Shown here piece after piece: positions 38,091 to 46,903 of a stretch of DNA of 64,000 bases. Position 1 is the first letter of the stretch. Every line of letters starts with the position of its first letter. Under the pieces are notes generated by a model. The model did not search any database and was not told the origin of the DNA. It saw only the letters and a list, made by a program, of their open reading frames with translations. Source of the DNA: Novosphingobium sp. (GTDB lineage: Bacteria; Pseudomonadota; Alphaproteobacteria; Sphingomonadales; Sphingomonadaceae); contig NZ_JAUYNB010000038.1 in NCBI RefSeq assembly GCF_030699305.1, positions 1 through 64,000 of the forward strand, given 5' to 3'. Position numbers and translations under genes: made by a program.

Positions 38091-38103
38091 ATCGCTTGCC
38101 TAT

Positions 38104-38122
38104 TTGTTAGCATTGCATACAA
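38104..38122. promoter_or_regulatory. Putative MarR operator, site 1
   Basis: TTGTTAGCATTGCATACAA is an imperfect 19-bp palindrome, with 14 of 18 non-central positions symmetric, between the divergent marR and carotenoid-oxygenase genes. Matching sites lie at 46862-46880 and 48370-48388. Confidence 0.7.
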
Positions 38123-38144
38123 TCCTGTCAAAAGCGAGGATGCA

Positions 38145-39614
38145 ATGGCTCATTTCCCGGATACCCCCAGCTTCACCGGCTTCAACACGCCTTCGCGGAT
38201 TGAAGCAGACATCGCCGACCTGGTCCACACCGGGGAAATCCCCCGTGAACTGAACGGAGCCTTCTACCGGGTTCAGCCCGATCCGCAATTCCCCCCCCGG
38301 CTGGGCGATGACATCAGCTTCAATGGCGACGGGATGATCACGCGGTTCCATTTCCACGCTGGCCAGTGCGATTTCCGCCAGCGCTGGGCCAAGACCGACA
38401 AGTGGAAGCTGGAGCATGAGGCGGGCAAGGCGCTGTTCGGCGCCTATCGCAACCCGCTGACCGATGATGACAGCGTGAAGGGCCAGATCCGCTCCACCGC
38501 CAACACCAACGCCTTCATCTTCGGCGGGCGGCTGTGGGCGATGAAGGAGGACAGCCCGGCGCTGGTGATGGACCCGGCGACGATGGAAACGTTCGGGTTT
38601 GAAAAGTTCGGCGGCAAGATGACCGGCGAAACCTTTACCGCGCACCCCAAGATCGATCCGAAGACCGGCAACATGATCGCCATCGGTTATGCCGCCAGCG
38701 GGCTGTGCACCGACGACGTCACATACATGGAGATCGCCCCCAGCGGTGAACTGCTCCGCGAGGTGTGGTTCAAGGTGCCCTATTACTGCATGATGCACGA
38801 TTTCGGGGTGACCGAGGATTACCTGATCGTCCACATCGTACCCTCGATCGGCAGCTGGGAACGGCTGGAGCAGGGCAAGCCGCACTTTGGCTTTGACACG
38901 ACCATGCCGGTCTATCTGGGCGTGATCCCGCGCCGCGATGCCGTGACGGCGGATGACATCCGCTGGTTCAAGCGCGACAACTGCTTCGCCAGCCACGTGA
39001 TGAACGCCTGGCAGGAGGGCACGAAGATCCACTTCGACATTCCGGAGGCGAAGAACAACATGTTCCCGTTCTTCCCGGACGTTCACGACGCGCCGTTCAA
39101 CGGAATGGAAGCGATGAGCTATCTGACCCGCTGGACCGTCGATCTGGCGAGCAATTCGGACGATTTCGAAAGCGTCACCAAGCTGACCGAGACGGCGGGT
39201 GAATTCCCCCGGATCGATGACCGGTTCACCGGCCTGCCATACCGCTACGGCTGGATGCTGGAGATGGATTACAGGCGCCCGGTCGAACTGAAGGGCGGCA
39301 GCGCGGGCGGACTGCTGATGAACTGCCTGTGCCTGATCGATCACCAGACCGGCGCGGAACAGCACTGGTGGTGCGGCCCGGTCTCATCCTTGCAGGAACC
39401 CTGCTTCATCCCGCGCAGCGCCGACGCGCCGGAAGGCGATGGCTGGATCGTGCAGGTCTGCAACCGGCTGGAAGAACACCGCAGCGATCTGTTGCTGTTC
39501 GATGCGCTCGATATTGCCAAAGGCCCGATCGCGACGATCCAGGTGCCGATCCGCCTGCGGTTTGGCCTGCACGGCAATTTCGCCCCGGCGGATGCGATTG
39601 GCCTGGCGGCATGA
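38145..39614 (+). CDS. Carotenoid oxygenase family, lignostilbene-dioxygenase type
   Basis: This 489-residue non-haem iron enzyme cleaves a C=C bond with O2. The four iron-binding His are visible at about H167 (TAHPKID), H218 (MMHDFG), H284 (ASHVMNAW) and H476 (LHGNF). The bacterial lignostilbene dioxygenases, which split stilbenes to two aldehydes such as vanillin, have this length and context. The ATG at 38145 follows GCGAGGA. An ATGA joins it to the DUF3237 gene. Stilbene as substrate is inferred from the cluster, not proven by the sequence. Confidence 0.88.
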   Translation: MAHFPDTPSFTGFNTPSRIEADIADLVHTGEIPRELNGAFYRVQPDPQFPPRLGDDISFNGDGMITRFHFHAGQCDFRQRWAKTDKWKLEHEAGKALFGAYRNPLTDDDSVKGQIRSTANTNAFIFGGRLWAMKEDSPALVMDPATMETFGFEKFGGKMTGETFTAHPKIDPKTGNMIAIGYAASGLCTDDVTYMEIAPSGELLREVWFKVPYYCMMHDFGVTEDYLIVHIVPSIGSWERLEQGKPHFGFDTTMPVYLGVIPRRDAVTADDIRWFKRDNCFASHVMNAWQEGTKIHFDIPEAKNNMFPFFPDVHDAPFNGMEAMSYLTRWTVDLASNSDDFESVTKLTETAGEFPRIDDRFTGLPYRYGWMLEMDYRRPVELKGGSAGGLLMNCLCLIDHQTGAEQHWWCGPVSSLQEPCFIPRSADAPEGDGWIVQVCNRLEEHRSDLLLFDALDIAKGPIATIQVPIRLRFGLHGNFAPADAIGLAA

Positions 39615-40072
39615 TCAAGCCGGGGCTTGAATTCGTCTATGAAGCGTCGGGTGATCTGGGCGCGCCGGTGCCCATCGGTGACACCACCGATGGCACGCGC
39701 CGGATCATCCCGATCTTTTCGGGCGGGCGGGTCGAAGGCCCGCTGATCAAGGGCCAGCTGATGGGCAACGCCGCCGACTGGCAGCTGACCCGGCCCGATG
39801 GCGTGACAGTGGCGGACGCGATCTATGCCCTGCAGACCGATGACGGCGTGATCATCCAGATCCGCAACAAGGGCCTGCGCCACGGCCCGCCCGAGGTGAT
39901 GCAGCGGCTTGCCGCAGGGGAAGAGGTCGATCCGGCGGAATACTATTTCCGCACCGTGCCCGAATTCATCGCGCCCATCGGCAAGTATGACTGGATGAAC
40001 CGCTCGATCTTCGTCTGCTCCGGCGCGCGGTATGCTACGGGCATCAAGCTGTGGGTCTGGCGGATAACCTGA
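39611..40072 (+). CDS. DUF3237 family protein
   Basis: This 153-residue protein matches DUF3237: PIGDTTDGTRRIIPIFSGGRVEGPLIKG and a terminal YDWMNRSIFVCSGAR. The family is common in aromatic-degrading bacteria but has no assigned reaction. It is translationally coupled to the carotenoid oxygenase and so probably acts in the same route. Its stop is adjacent to that of the converging benzoylformate-decarboxylase gene. Confidence 0.85.
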   Translation: MIKPGLEFVYEASGDLGAPVPIGDTTDGTRRIIPIFSGGRVEGPLIKGQLMGNAADWQLTRPDGVTVADAIYALQTDDGVIIQIRNKGLRHGPPEVMQRLAAGEEVDPAEYYFRTVPEFIAPIGKYDWMNRSIFVCSGARYATGIKLWVWRIT

Positions 40073-41620
40073 TTACTCCACCAGCAGTTCCACCAGCGTC
40101 GGCCCGGTTGCGGACAGACTCCATTCCAGCGCGGCGTCCAGATCGGCCACAGCCTCAACCCGCCGCGCGGCCACGCCCATGCCGCCTGCCAGCGACACGA
40201 AATCCAGCCCGCGAATGTCGGTGCCGGGCATCTGGTTCATGGCGAACACCTTGGCGAAGTGATCCAGCGCGGCATAGCGCCCGTTGTTGAGGATCAGGAA
40301 GCTGACGTTCGCGCCTTGCTCTGCCGCGCTCCACAGGCCCTGGATGGTGTACATCGCCGAGCCATCGCCCAGCAGCGCGATGACTTTGCGCCCTTCGCTG
40401 CCGCGCGCCACGCCGACGGCTGCGGGCAGGCCATAGCCCAGCCCGCCGCTGGCGCAGGTGAAGAACCCGGCCTCAGCCGTGATCGGCAAGTGATCGTGCA
40501 TCGGTCCGCGCGCGGTGGGCGCTTCCTCGACCAACATGGCATCGGCGGGGCGCAACGCAGCGATCCGGCTGAGGACATAGGGCGTAGTCATCCCCGGCAC
40601 CGGCGTGGGCGCGCGCGGGCAGGGAGGCAGGGCGGGGCGGGGATTGATCCAGCCGGTGATGCCGTTCAGCCCCGCGCCGACATCGCCCAGCACGCCAAAC
40701 CCACCGGGCAGGAACGAGAGGTGCTGCGGGTCTTCGGTCAGCACGCCCAGCGCGGTGCCTTCGGGCCAAAACGGTCCGGTGCCCTCGGCATGATAGGTGA
40801 ACACCGGCGCGCCCGCGACGAGCAGCGCGTCATAGGGCGCGAGCAGCCGGACGATCTGATCGCGGAACGCGGGCAGGAACCCGGCGAAGCGCGGGTGATC
40901 CTCCGGGAACACCTCACGCGCGGCGAACGGCGCAGCCCATACGTCGGCGCCCGCCGCTTCGGCCAGATCGATCGCAGCCTGCCATCCGCCGCAGCGGGCA
41001 ACACCCGTGCCCAGCACCAGCGCGGGGCGGCTGGCGCTGTCCAGCATCATGCCCAGCCGCGCGATTCCGCCGGGATCGGGCAGGGTTTTCAGGCTGAGTG
41101 CGGGCAGTGCGGGCATTTCGCATTCCCGGTCCCAGTCATCGACCGGCACGGACACGAACACCGGCCCCATCGGCGGGGTCAGCGCGATGTGGAACGCGCG
41201 GACCAGCGCGGCGGGCACGTCCTCCCCCCGCAGCGGTTCCGCCGCCCATTTGACGTAGGGCCGGGGAAACTCGGTCGCGCGTTCGGCCCCCAGGAACGGG
41301 TCCATCAGCAGCATGGAGCGCGCCTGCTGGCCAGCCGTGACCACCAGCGGCGTGTTGTTGCGGAAACTGGTGTAAAGGTTGCCCAGCGCATTGCCGGTGC
41401 CCGCCGCGCTGTGCAGGTTGACCAGCGCGGGCCGCCCGCTGGCCTGGGCATAGCCATCGGCCATCGCCACCACGGCAGCCTCGTTCAGCCCCAGCACGTA
41501 TTCGAACCCGTCGGGCATGGCGCGGAGCATCGGCAGCTCGGTCGAGCCGGGATTGCCGAACAGCGCATCGACGCCGAAATGGCGGAACACGGCAAAGGCG
41601 GCGTCGCGAACTGTGGGCAT
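40073..41620 (-). CDS. mdlC: Benzoylformate decarboxylase-like ThDP enzyme
   Basis: This 515-residue thiamine-diphosphate enzyme resembles P. putida benzoylformate decarboxylase along its length. The catalytic Ser is in GNPGSTELP near residue 26, one His in NLHSAAGTGN near 70 and another in FTYHAEGTG. The ThDP motif GDGSAMYT ... NNGRYAAL is present. The parent family decarboxylates aryl-2-oxoacetates to aldehydes, here perhaps a vanilloylformate-type compound giving vanillin. The gene is downstream of the MFS gene with a 1-nt overlap. Another ThDP lyase activity is possible. Confidence 0.85.
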   Translation of the reverse strand: MPTVRDAAFAVFRHFGVDALFGNPGSTELPMLRAMPDGFEYVLGLNEAAVVAMADGYAQASGRPALVNLHSAAGTGNALGNLYTSFRNNTPLVVTAGQQARSMLLMDPFLGAERATEFPRPYVKWAAEPLRGEDVPAALVRAFHIALTPPMGPVFVSVPVDDWDRECEMPALPALSLKTLPDPGGIARLGMMLDSASRPALVLGTGVARCGGWQAAIDLAEAAGADVWAAPFAAREVFPEDHPRFAGFLPAFRDQIVRLLAPYDALLVAGAPVFTYHAEGTGPFWPEGTALGVLTEDPQHLSFLPGGFGVLGDVGAGLNGITGWINPRPALPPCPRAPTPVPGMTTPYVLSRIAALRPADAMLVEEAPTARGPMHDHLPITAEAGFFTCASGGLGYGLPAAVGVARGSEGRKVIALLGDGSAMYTIQGLWSAAEQGANVSFLILNNGRYAALDHFAKVFAMNQMPGTDIRGLDFVSLAGGMGVAARRVEAVADLDAALEWSLSATGPTLVELLVE

Positions 41621-43215
41621 CAGGCGGCGCGCTCCATCAGCGCGTTCTCGTCGCGCTGTGCGCGGCGGGCGACCAGCAGCATCAGCACGATGATGGCAAT
41701 CCCGACCACGTTGATCGTCAGCATCGAATTGCGCAGATTGCCGCTCGCGTCAGACAGCACGCCCACCACATAGGGGCCGATGCCCAGTCCCAGAATGGTC
41801 GAGACGAGCAGGTAAACGCTGGACGTGGTCCCGCGCATCCGGGGCAGGACTTGTTCGTACATGATCGCATAGAGCGGCGGCAGCCAGCCGGTCAGCACGA
41901 TCGAATAGGCCACGAACCGCCAGTAGAACCCGGTCGCATCGGGGGCGTGATAGACCCAGAACGAGATCAGCGGTGACAGCCCCATGCAGAACAGCGCGAC
42001 ATAGGCCCGGCCCACGCCCGGAAAGCGCTTTTGCAGCCAGTCCGAGAACGGCCCCCAGAACAGCGGCCCGACAATCCCCATGCCCGCCGAGACAAGGCCG
42101 AATTGCAGCGCCGTATCCTTCAGCGACAGGCCATAGTATTTCATCAGGAAGCTGGGGTTGAAGCTCATCATCCCGTAATTCAGCACCGATTGCAGCGTGC
42201 CGACCGCCATGACCATCAGCAACGTGGGCGACCGGGTGATGACGCGGAACGCCTGTGCGTCGGTCACCGCCATGTTCTGCATCAGGTTGACGATCACGAA
42301 CAGGCCGAACCCGATCACGCTCCATTGCAACACGTGCGGATTGAGGCTGACCGCGCCGAAATCCAGTGATGGGCGCGGCGACCAGGCGCTGGTCAGCGTG
42401 ACCAGACCCCACATCGCCAGCACAATCGCCACCAGCATGATCAGGTTGAACCGCCAGTAGCCCGCCGATGCCCCGCGCCGCCCCAGCGCCAGCCAGTTGA
42501 ACCCCGGCGTGACCGCTGCCAGCACATTCCAGCTCGCGCGGAACGGTGCGGGATCGGGCGGGGTCTGGATGCCGTCCATCACCCCGCGTTCCGGTTCGCG
42601 CAGCCGCCACATGAACAGCGCCAGCACGAACCCCGGCAAGGATGCGACGAGGAATGCGAACTGCCAGCCCTTGAGCCCGAACGGCGCGGTGCCGCTGGCA
42701 AAGGCGGCGTCCCAGTCCGCCGCCGCGACACCGCCCAGCACCAGCGATCCGCCCAAGCCCAGCGCGATGGCCGACGCCAGCACGGCCATCACGAACCCGC
42801 GCCGCTGCTTGGGCCAGTAGTCATAGATCAGCGAGGTTCCCGCCGGCTGCGCCGCTGCTTCGCCAATTCCCACGCCCAGCCGCGAAATCGCCAGCATGGC
42901 AAAGCCGTTCGCCATGCCGCCCAGCGCGGTCGCGGCGGACCAGAACGCGATGGACACGGCCAGCAGTCTTGACCGGACCCAACCATCTGCGAGCCGCCCC
43001 AGCGGGAGTGAGAACAGCGCATAGAACAAGGCGAACACGGTGCCGTAGAGCAGCCCCATCTCCGCATCGCCGATCTTCAGGTCCTGCTTGATCGCCGGGG
43101 CCAGGATCGCCAGGATCTGCCGGTCGAGCAGGCTGATCGCATTGGTCAGCGCAACCAGCACCAGCGCATATTTCGCGCCTTTGGGGATGATGGTGGGGAT
43201 GTTGATTTCAGCCAT
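41620..43215 (-). CDS. MFS transporter (Spinster-like)
   Basis: This 531-residue protein has twelve predicted membrane segments with LPLGRLADGWVRSRLLAVSIAFWS as the MFS motif and LLDRQILAILAPAIKQDL near the N terminus. ATG at 43215 has GGGTGGGA 8 nt upstream; an earlier TTG is weaker. The central loop is longer than usual. It is likely an importer or exporter of a lignin-derived compound, by operon position between the decarboxylase genes. Confidence 0.85.
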   Translation of the reverse strand: MAEINIPTIIPKGAKYALVLVALTNAISLLDRQILAILAPAIKQDLKIGDAEMGLLYGTVFALFYALFSLPLGRLADGWVRSRLLAVSIAFWSAATALGGMANGFAMLAISRLGVGIGEAAAQPAGTSLIYDYWPKQRRGFVMAVLASAIALGLGGSLVLGGVAAADWDAAFASGTAPFGLKGWQFAFLVASLPGFVLALFMWRLREPERGVMDGIQTPPDPAPFRASWNVLAAVTPGFNWLALGRRGASAGYWRFNLIMLVAIVLAMWGLVTLTSAWSPRPSLDFGAVSLNPHVLQWSVIGFGLFVIVNLMQNMAVTDAQAFRVITRSPTLLMVMAVGTLQSVLNYGMMSFNPSFLMKYYGLSLKDTALQFGLVSAGMGIVGPLFWGPFSDWLQKRFPGVGRAYVALFCMGLSPLISFWVYHAPDATGFYWRFVAYSIVLTGWLPPLYAIMYEQVLPRMRGTTSSVYLLVSTILGLGIGPYVVGVLSDASGNLRNSMLTINVVGIAIIVLMLLVARRAQRDENALMERAA

Positions 43216-43249
43216 GTTCAATTTCCCACCCTTGATCCAATCCGGCCCC

Positions 43250-43317
43250 CCGTTCGTGTCGAGCGAAGTCGAGACACGTCAGCGCCGCCATGTCTCGACT
43301 TCGCTCGACACGAACGG
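43250..43317. repeat. Perfect 27-bp inverted repeat, REP-like
   Basis: Arms at 43250-43276 and 43291-43317 are perfectly complementary and enclose 14 nt. The core reads TGTCGAGCGAAGTCGAGACA. It is a dispersed sphingomonad-type palindrome placed between ligW and the MFS gene of one presumed operon, where it could modulate mRNA decay or termination. Confidence 0.9.
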
Positions 43318-43353
43318 ACAGGGTATGGTTGGTTTCAAAGTGGACGGAAAAGA

Positions 43354-44409
43354 TCACAGGTTGAACCACCGCTCCGCATTGGTCTGAAAGAACTTCTGCT
43401 TCTGTGCATCCGCAATGGCCAGATTGTCCATCGCGCGCACTTCATCGGCGACGTATTCGTAGGGGTAGTCCATCGCATACATCACGCGGTCTTCGCCCAT
43501 CACTTCGATCATCAGCTTGATCGCCGGTTCGAACGGCAGGCCCGAACAGGTGCCCAGGAAGTTGTGGCGCATGTAGTGGAACAGGTCATGCTTCAGCGGT
43601 TTCAGCCGTTCATAGCGCTGCGAGCGGATGCCCGCCTTGTGCATGTAATCGGTGCGATAGAGCCAGTATGGCAGCGCCTCGCAGCCGTGTCCGGCAATGA
43701 CCTGCAAATCGGGATAGCGGTCGAACAGCCCGGTCGTGACCAGCCGCAGCAGGTGATAGCTTGTTTCCACCGCAAACCCGAACACCGCGCCGTCCAGCCC
43801 GGCGTCGATCATCCCGCCCATCATGTCATCGGGCAGCGTGGCGGGATGGATATAGAGCGGCTGGCCGGTATCGGCGAGCGCGCGGAAGATCGGATCGAAC
43901 TGCGCTTCGTCGAGATAGTGCCCCTGGGTGTGGCTGTTGATCTGCACGCCCTTGAAGCCCAGCTCGCGCGCGCCGCGCCGGATTTCGGCGGCAGACCATT
44001 CCGGGTCCTGCGGGGCCACGGCGGTCATCCCGATGAACCGGTCAGGATAGGCGGCGCAGCGTTCGGCCAGGTAATCGTTGGCGCGGCCCGCGATGCCCCT
44101 GGCTTCGGCGGTGTCGAGCATCGGCTGCACGCCGGGGCTGGTCAGCGCCAGGATCGCCTTGTCGATGCCGGTTTCGTCCATGTGCTGGATGCGCTGCGGC
44201 CCCAGATCGAGCAGCCGGTCCATGATCTGCGTCGCGCGTTCCGACGGCGACTGGGCGTAGAACCCCCAGAGCGAGACCATGCCCTTGTCGGCGGTGCCAT
44301 CGCGCACCATCCGCAGAAACACATCGACCTGCTCGCGCGTGGCGAAGGCTTCTTCGGTGGCGATGCGCAGATAGCCGCGGTCCCCGCCGGTCTTGAGTTC
44401 GTGGGTCAT
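43354..44409 (-). CDS. ligW: LigW-like aromatic acid decarboxylase (amidohydrolase fold)
   Basis: This 351-residue protein aligns end to end with the sphingomonad 5-carboxyvanillate decarboxylase LigW: YLRIATEEAFATREQ with the metal Glu at E19, ADKGMVSLWGFYAQSPSERA, QPLYIHPATLP, and the metal Asp in MYAMDYPYEYVADEV. LigW removes CO2 from 5-carboxyvanillate with Mn(II). The active-site stretch GHGCEALPYW differs from the LigW GHMGEALPYW, so a related substrate is possible. The ATG is at 44409. Inverted repeats flank the gene on both sides. Confidence 0.88.
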   Translation of the reverse strand: MTHELKTGGDRGYLRIATEEAFATREQVDVFLRMVRDGTADKGMVSLWGFYAQSPSERATQIMDRLLDLGPQRIQHMDETGIDKAILALTSPGVQPMLDTAEARGIAGRANDYLAERCAAYPDRFIGMTAVAPQDPEWSAAEIRRGARELGFKGVQINSHTQGHYLDEAQFDPIFRALADTGQPLYIHPATLPDDMMGGMIDAGLDGAVFGFAVETSYHLLRLVTTGLFDRYPDLQVIAGHGCEALPYWLYRTDYMHKAGIRSQRYERLKPLKHDLFHYMRHNFLGTCSGLPFEPAIKLMIEVMGEDRVMYAMDYPYEYVADEVRAMDNLAIADAQKQKFFQTNAERWFNL

Positions 44410-44410
44410 A

Positions 44411-44538
44411 CTTCCTCCCCGGCACGGGGAGGGGGACCGCCAACGGCGGTGGAGGGGGCTGGCCCCATGCACCGCCACTGGCCGATGGCCCCCTCCACCA
44501 TGCGTTGCATGGTCCCCCTCCCCGTACCGGGGAGGAAG
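44411..44538. repeat. Nested long inverted repeat, REP-like
   Basis: Outer arms at 44411-44438 and 44511-44538 match with about one mismatch in 28 (core CTCCCCGGCACGGGGAG). An inner complementary pair with core GGTGGAGGGGGC is nested inside. It fills the ligW-ALDH gap. Confidence 0.88.
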
Positions 44539-44547
44539 CAGATTTGA

Positions 44548-45996
44548 TCAGCCTTCATGGACGGCTTTCGTCACCATGCAGGCGAGCACGCCTTCGGGGC
44601 CGTCTTCGCTGCCGTGACCGGACCACTTTACCCCGCCAAACGGGGCGTCCGCGCCGCCGATCATCGTGGTGTTGATCCCGACCATCCCGGCTTCAAGCCC
44701 GCGCGACAGGCGCTGTTGGCGCTTGGCATCGGCGGTCCAGGCATAGGCGGCCAGACCATAGGGCAGGCGGTTCGCCTCGGCGATCATCGCGTCTTCATCG
44801 GCATAGGCGTTGAGGATGGCGACCGGGCCGAACGGTTCCTCGTTCATGATCGCGGCATCCAGCGGCACGTCCGACAGCACCGACGGGGCATAGAAATAGC
44901 CCTGATTGGAGCCTTGCAGAGATTTGGGCCGTTCCCCGCCGCAGAGCAGCTTCGCGCCGCGCTGCACGGCATCGCCGATCAGCTTGTCGATCGCTTCGGG
45001 TCGGCGCGGGTTGGCCATCGGTCCCATCTGGGTGCCGTCCTCCAGCCCGTCGCCAACCGTGATCGCCTGCGCGCGCTGCGCGAACCCGGCGCAGAAGCGT
45101 TCATATACGCTCTGCTGGACGATGAAGCGGGTCGGGCTGACGCAGACCTGCCCGGCGTTGCGATACTTGTGCGCGACCACGGTGTTCAGCACGTGTTCCA
45201 GATCGACATCGTCGAACACCAACACCGGGCCGTGTCCGCCCAGCTCCATCGTGGTGCGCTGCATGTTCTCGGTCGCCAGCCGCGCCAGATGCTTGCCCAC
45301 CACCGTCGAGCCGGTGAACGACAGCTTGCGGATGATGGGCGAGCCGAGCAGGTGGCGGCTGACTTCATCCGGCACGCCGAACACCGCCTGCGCAACCTGC
45401 TTGGGCAGGCCCGCGTCGAGCAGGCATTGCAGCACCGCCAGCGCGGAAGCGGGGGCTTCCTCTGCCGATTTCAGGATCACCGAACACCCGGCGGCAATTG
45501 GCGCGCCCAGCTTGCGCCCCGGATTGCCGATCGGGAAGTTCCACGGCGCGAAGGCGGCGACCGGGCCAACCGGTTCGTGCGTGACGGTGGAGCGCATGCC
45601 GGTGGGGCGGACCAGCGTGCGGCCATAGAGCCGCTGCACTTCGCCCGCGTAGAAGTTGAACAGGCCGACGTTCATCAGCACTTCGATGCGGCTTTCGGCC
45701 AGCGGCTTGCCCTGTTCCAGCGTGGCGGTGCGGGCGATGTCCTCCTGCCGTTCCAGCATCAGCCGCGCCGCGCCTTGCAGCACGGCGGCGCGCTGTTGCG
45801 GGGTGGAATCGCGCCAGATGCGGAACCCCTCGGCCGCGACGGCCAGCGCGCGGTCGAGGTCGGCGGGGTCGGCCAGCGGCAGTTCGCCAATGGCCTCGCC
45901 CGTGGCCGGATTGACCACGGTATGGGTGCGGCGGCTGCCGCCGTCCACGCGCTCGCCGTCGATAATCATGTGGAGACTGGGATAGTCGGCCATCAT
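44548..45996 (-). CDS. NAD(P)-dependent aldehyde dehydrogenase
   Basis: This 482-residue ALDH has the N-terminal VNPATGEAIGE, the Rossmann turn FTGSTVVGK, the base TMELGGHGP and the nucleophile NAGQVCVSP. It most resembles succinate-semialdehyde or vanillin dehydrogenase types. In this cluster it would oxidise the aromatic aldehydes released by the carotenoid oxygenase or decarboxylase. GGAG precedes the ATG; a second ATG follows immediately. Confidence 0.88.
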   Translation of the reverse strand: MMADYPSLHMIIDGERVDGGSRRTHTVVNPATGEAIGELPLADPADLDRALAVAAEGFRIWRDSTPQQRAAVLQGAARLMLERQEDIARTATLEQGKPLAESRIEVLMNVGLFNFYAGEVQRLYGRTLVRPTGMRSTVTHEPVGPVAAFAPWNFPIGNPGRKLGAPIAAGCSVILKSAEEAPASALAVLQCLLDAGLPKQVAQAVFGVPDEVSRHLLGSPIIRKLSFTGSTVVGKHLARLATENMQRTTMELGGHGPVLVFDDVDLEHVLNTVVAHKYRNAGQVCVSPTRFIVQQSVYERFCAGFAQRAQAITVGDGLEDGTQMGPMANPRRPEAIDKLIGDAVQRGAKLLCGGERPKSLQGSNQGYFYAPSVLSDVPLDAAIMNEEPFGPVAILNAYADEDAMIAEANRLPYGLAAYAWTADAKRQQRLSRGLEAGMVGINTTMIGGADAPFGGVKWSGHGSEDGPEGVLACMVTKAVHEG

Positions 45997-46002
45997 TTCA
46001 CT

Positions 46003-46091
46003 CCGTCACCCCGGACTTGATCCGGGGTCCCGCTGGTTCCCTCACTGTCCGCGCCAGAAAGCGGGACCCCGGGTCAAGCCCGGGGTGACGG
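46003..46091. repeat. 32-bp inverted repeat, REP-like
   Basis: Arms at 46003-46034 and 46060-46091 are complementary apart from a few bases (core CCGGGGTCCCGCT). It lies between the ALDH gene and the NTF2-like gene. Confidence 0.85.
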
Positions 46092-46105
46092 TGAAGGGTT
46101 GGAAC

Positions 46106-46846
46106 TTACGCCTTCGCCTTGGCCCGGTCGATGTCGCCCTGCCAGCGCTGGGCGACCATGTCTGCCCCGGTGATCGGGTGCTTCATGTGGAACGGCAGCA
46201 GCTTGTGGGTCGGCCACAGCCAGTGATCCTCGATCAGGGCGTCCGGGCCGCTGGGGTCTTCGGGGTAGAGCACCTTGGGGAAGGGCACATATTCCGCCGG
46301 GGTATGCGCCCAGCCGGTTTCGAAATCAGCGTGCCAGTGCGGGAAATAGTTCAGGCACTTGATCCGCCACTTGCCGTCCGCGCCCTTGACGTACGTGTTC
46401 TCATACAGGCCGCCTTCCCACCACTGGCGGGCCTTCAGGTGCGGTGCGTCGCCTTCATAATCCTTGTGGCGCCCGGCCTGCATGGTGGAGCGGCCGCGCA
46501 GGCGGGCGGTCTTGCCGTCAGCGTCGATGTCGATGATCGTCTGGATCTGTGGGTGGTCCAGCAGGAACCCGTCGATCGGGCCGTTGTTGCCATAGGTGAA
46601 GCGCTTCTGGAACCGTTCGACATAGAGCCGCCGCACGCCTTCCTTGCCCTTCCACACGCCGCCGAAGAAGCGCACTTCGCCATCGTCGGCGAACAGGTCG
46701 ACCACCTCGTTATACATGCATTTGTCGATCAGGTAGCCATAGAGGTACTGGAGCTTCTTCACGTCCAGTTCGTCCTCGCGCACGGTCAGGCGGCGGTCCA
46801 TTTCGGCGAGCTTCGCCTCAAGGGCGGCAATCCGGTCTTCCGACAT
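46106..46846 (-). CDS. NTF2-like protein, possible diarylpropane lyase (LdpA-like)
   Basis: This 246-residue protein has an N-terminal coiled coil, an NTF2/SnoaL-4 core (QYLYGYLIDKCMYNEVVDLFADDGEVRFF) and a long C-terminal extension (YPEDPSGPDALIEDHWLWP). Sphingomonad LdpA, a cofactor-free lyase that turns a diarylpropane into lignostilbene plus formaldehyde, has this fold and would feed the nearby lignostilbene dioxygenase. That match rests on fold and context, not on proven residues. GGAGAG lies before the ATG at 46846. It is first in the leftward operon behind operator site 2. Confidence 0.75.
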   Translation of the reverse strand: MSEDRIAALEAKLAEMDRRLTVREDELDVKKLQYLYGYLIDKCMYNEVVDLFADDGEVRFFGGVWKGKEGVRRLYVERFQKRFTYGNNGPIDGFLLDHPQIQTIIDIDADGKTARLRGRSTMQAGRHKDYEGDAPHLKARQWWEGGLYENTYVKGADGKWRIKCLNYFPHWHADFETGWAHTPAEYVPFPKVLYPEDPSGPDALIEDHWLWPTHKLLPFHMKHPITGADMVAQRWQGDIDRAKAKA

Positions 46847-46861
46847 TCGACTCTCCAATTT

Positions 46862-46880
46862 TTGTATGTATTGCTTACAG
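46862..46880. promoter_or_regulatory. Putative MarR operator, site 2
   Basis: TTGTATGTATTGCTTACAG lies 16 bp before the start of the NTF2-like gene and matches site 1 at 14 of 19 positions. It would control the leftward unit from the NTF2-like gene through the aldehyde dehydrogenase to mdlC. Confidence 0.65.
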
Positions 46881-46903
46881 AATGCGTGGCGCGGGGCGAC
46901 CTG

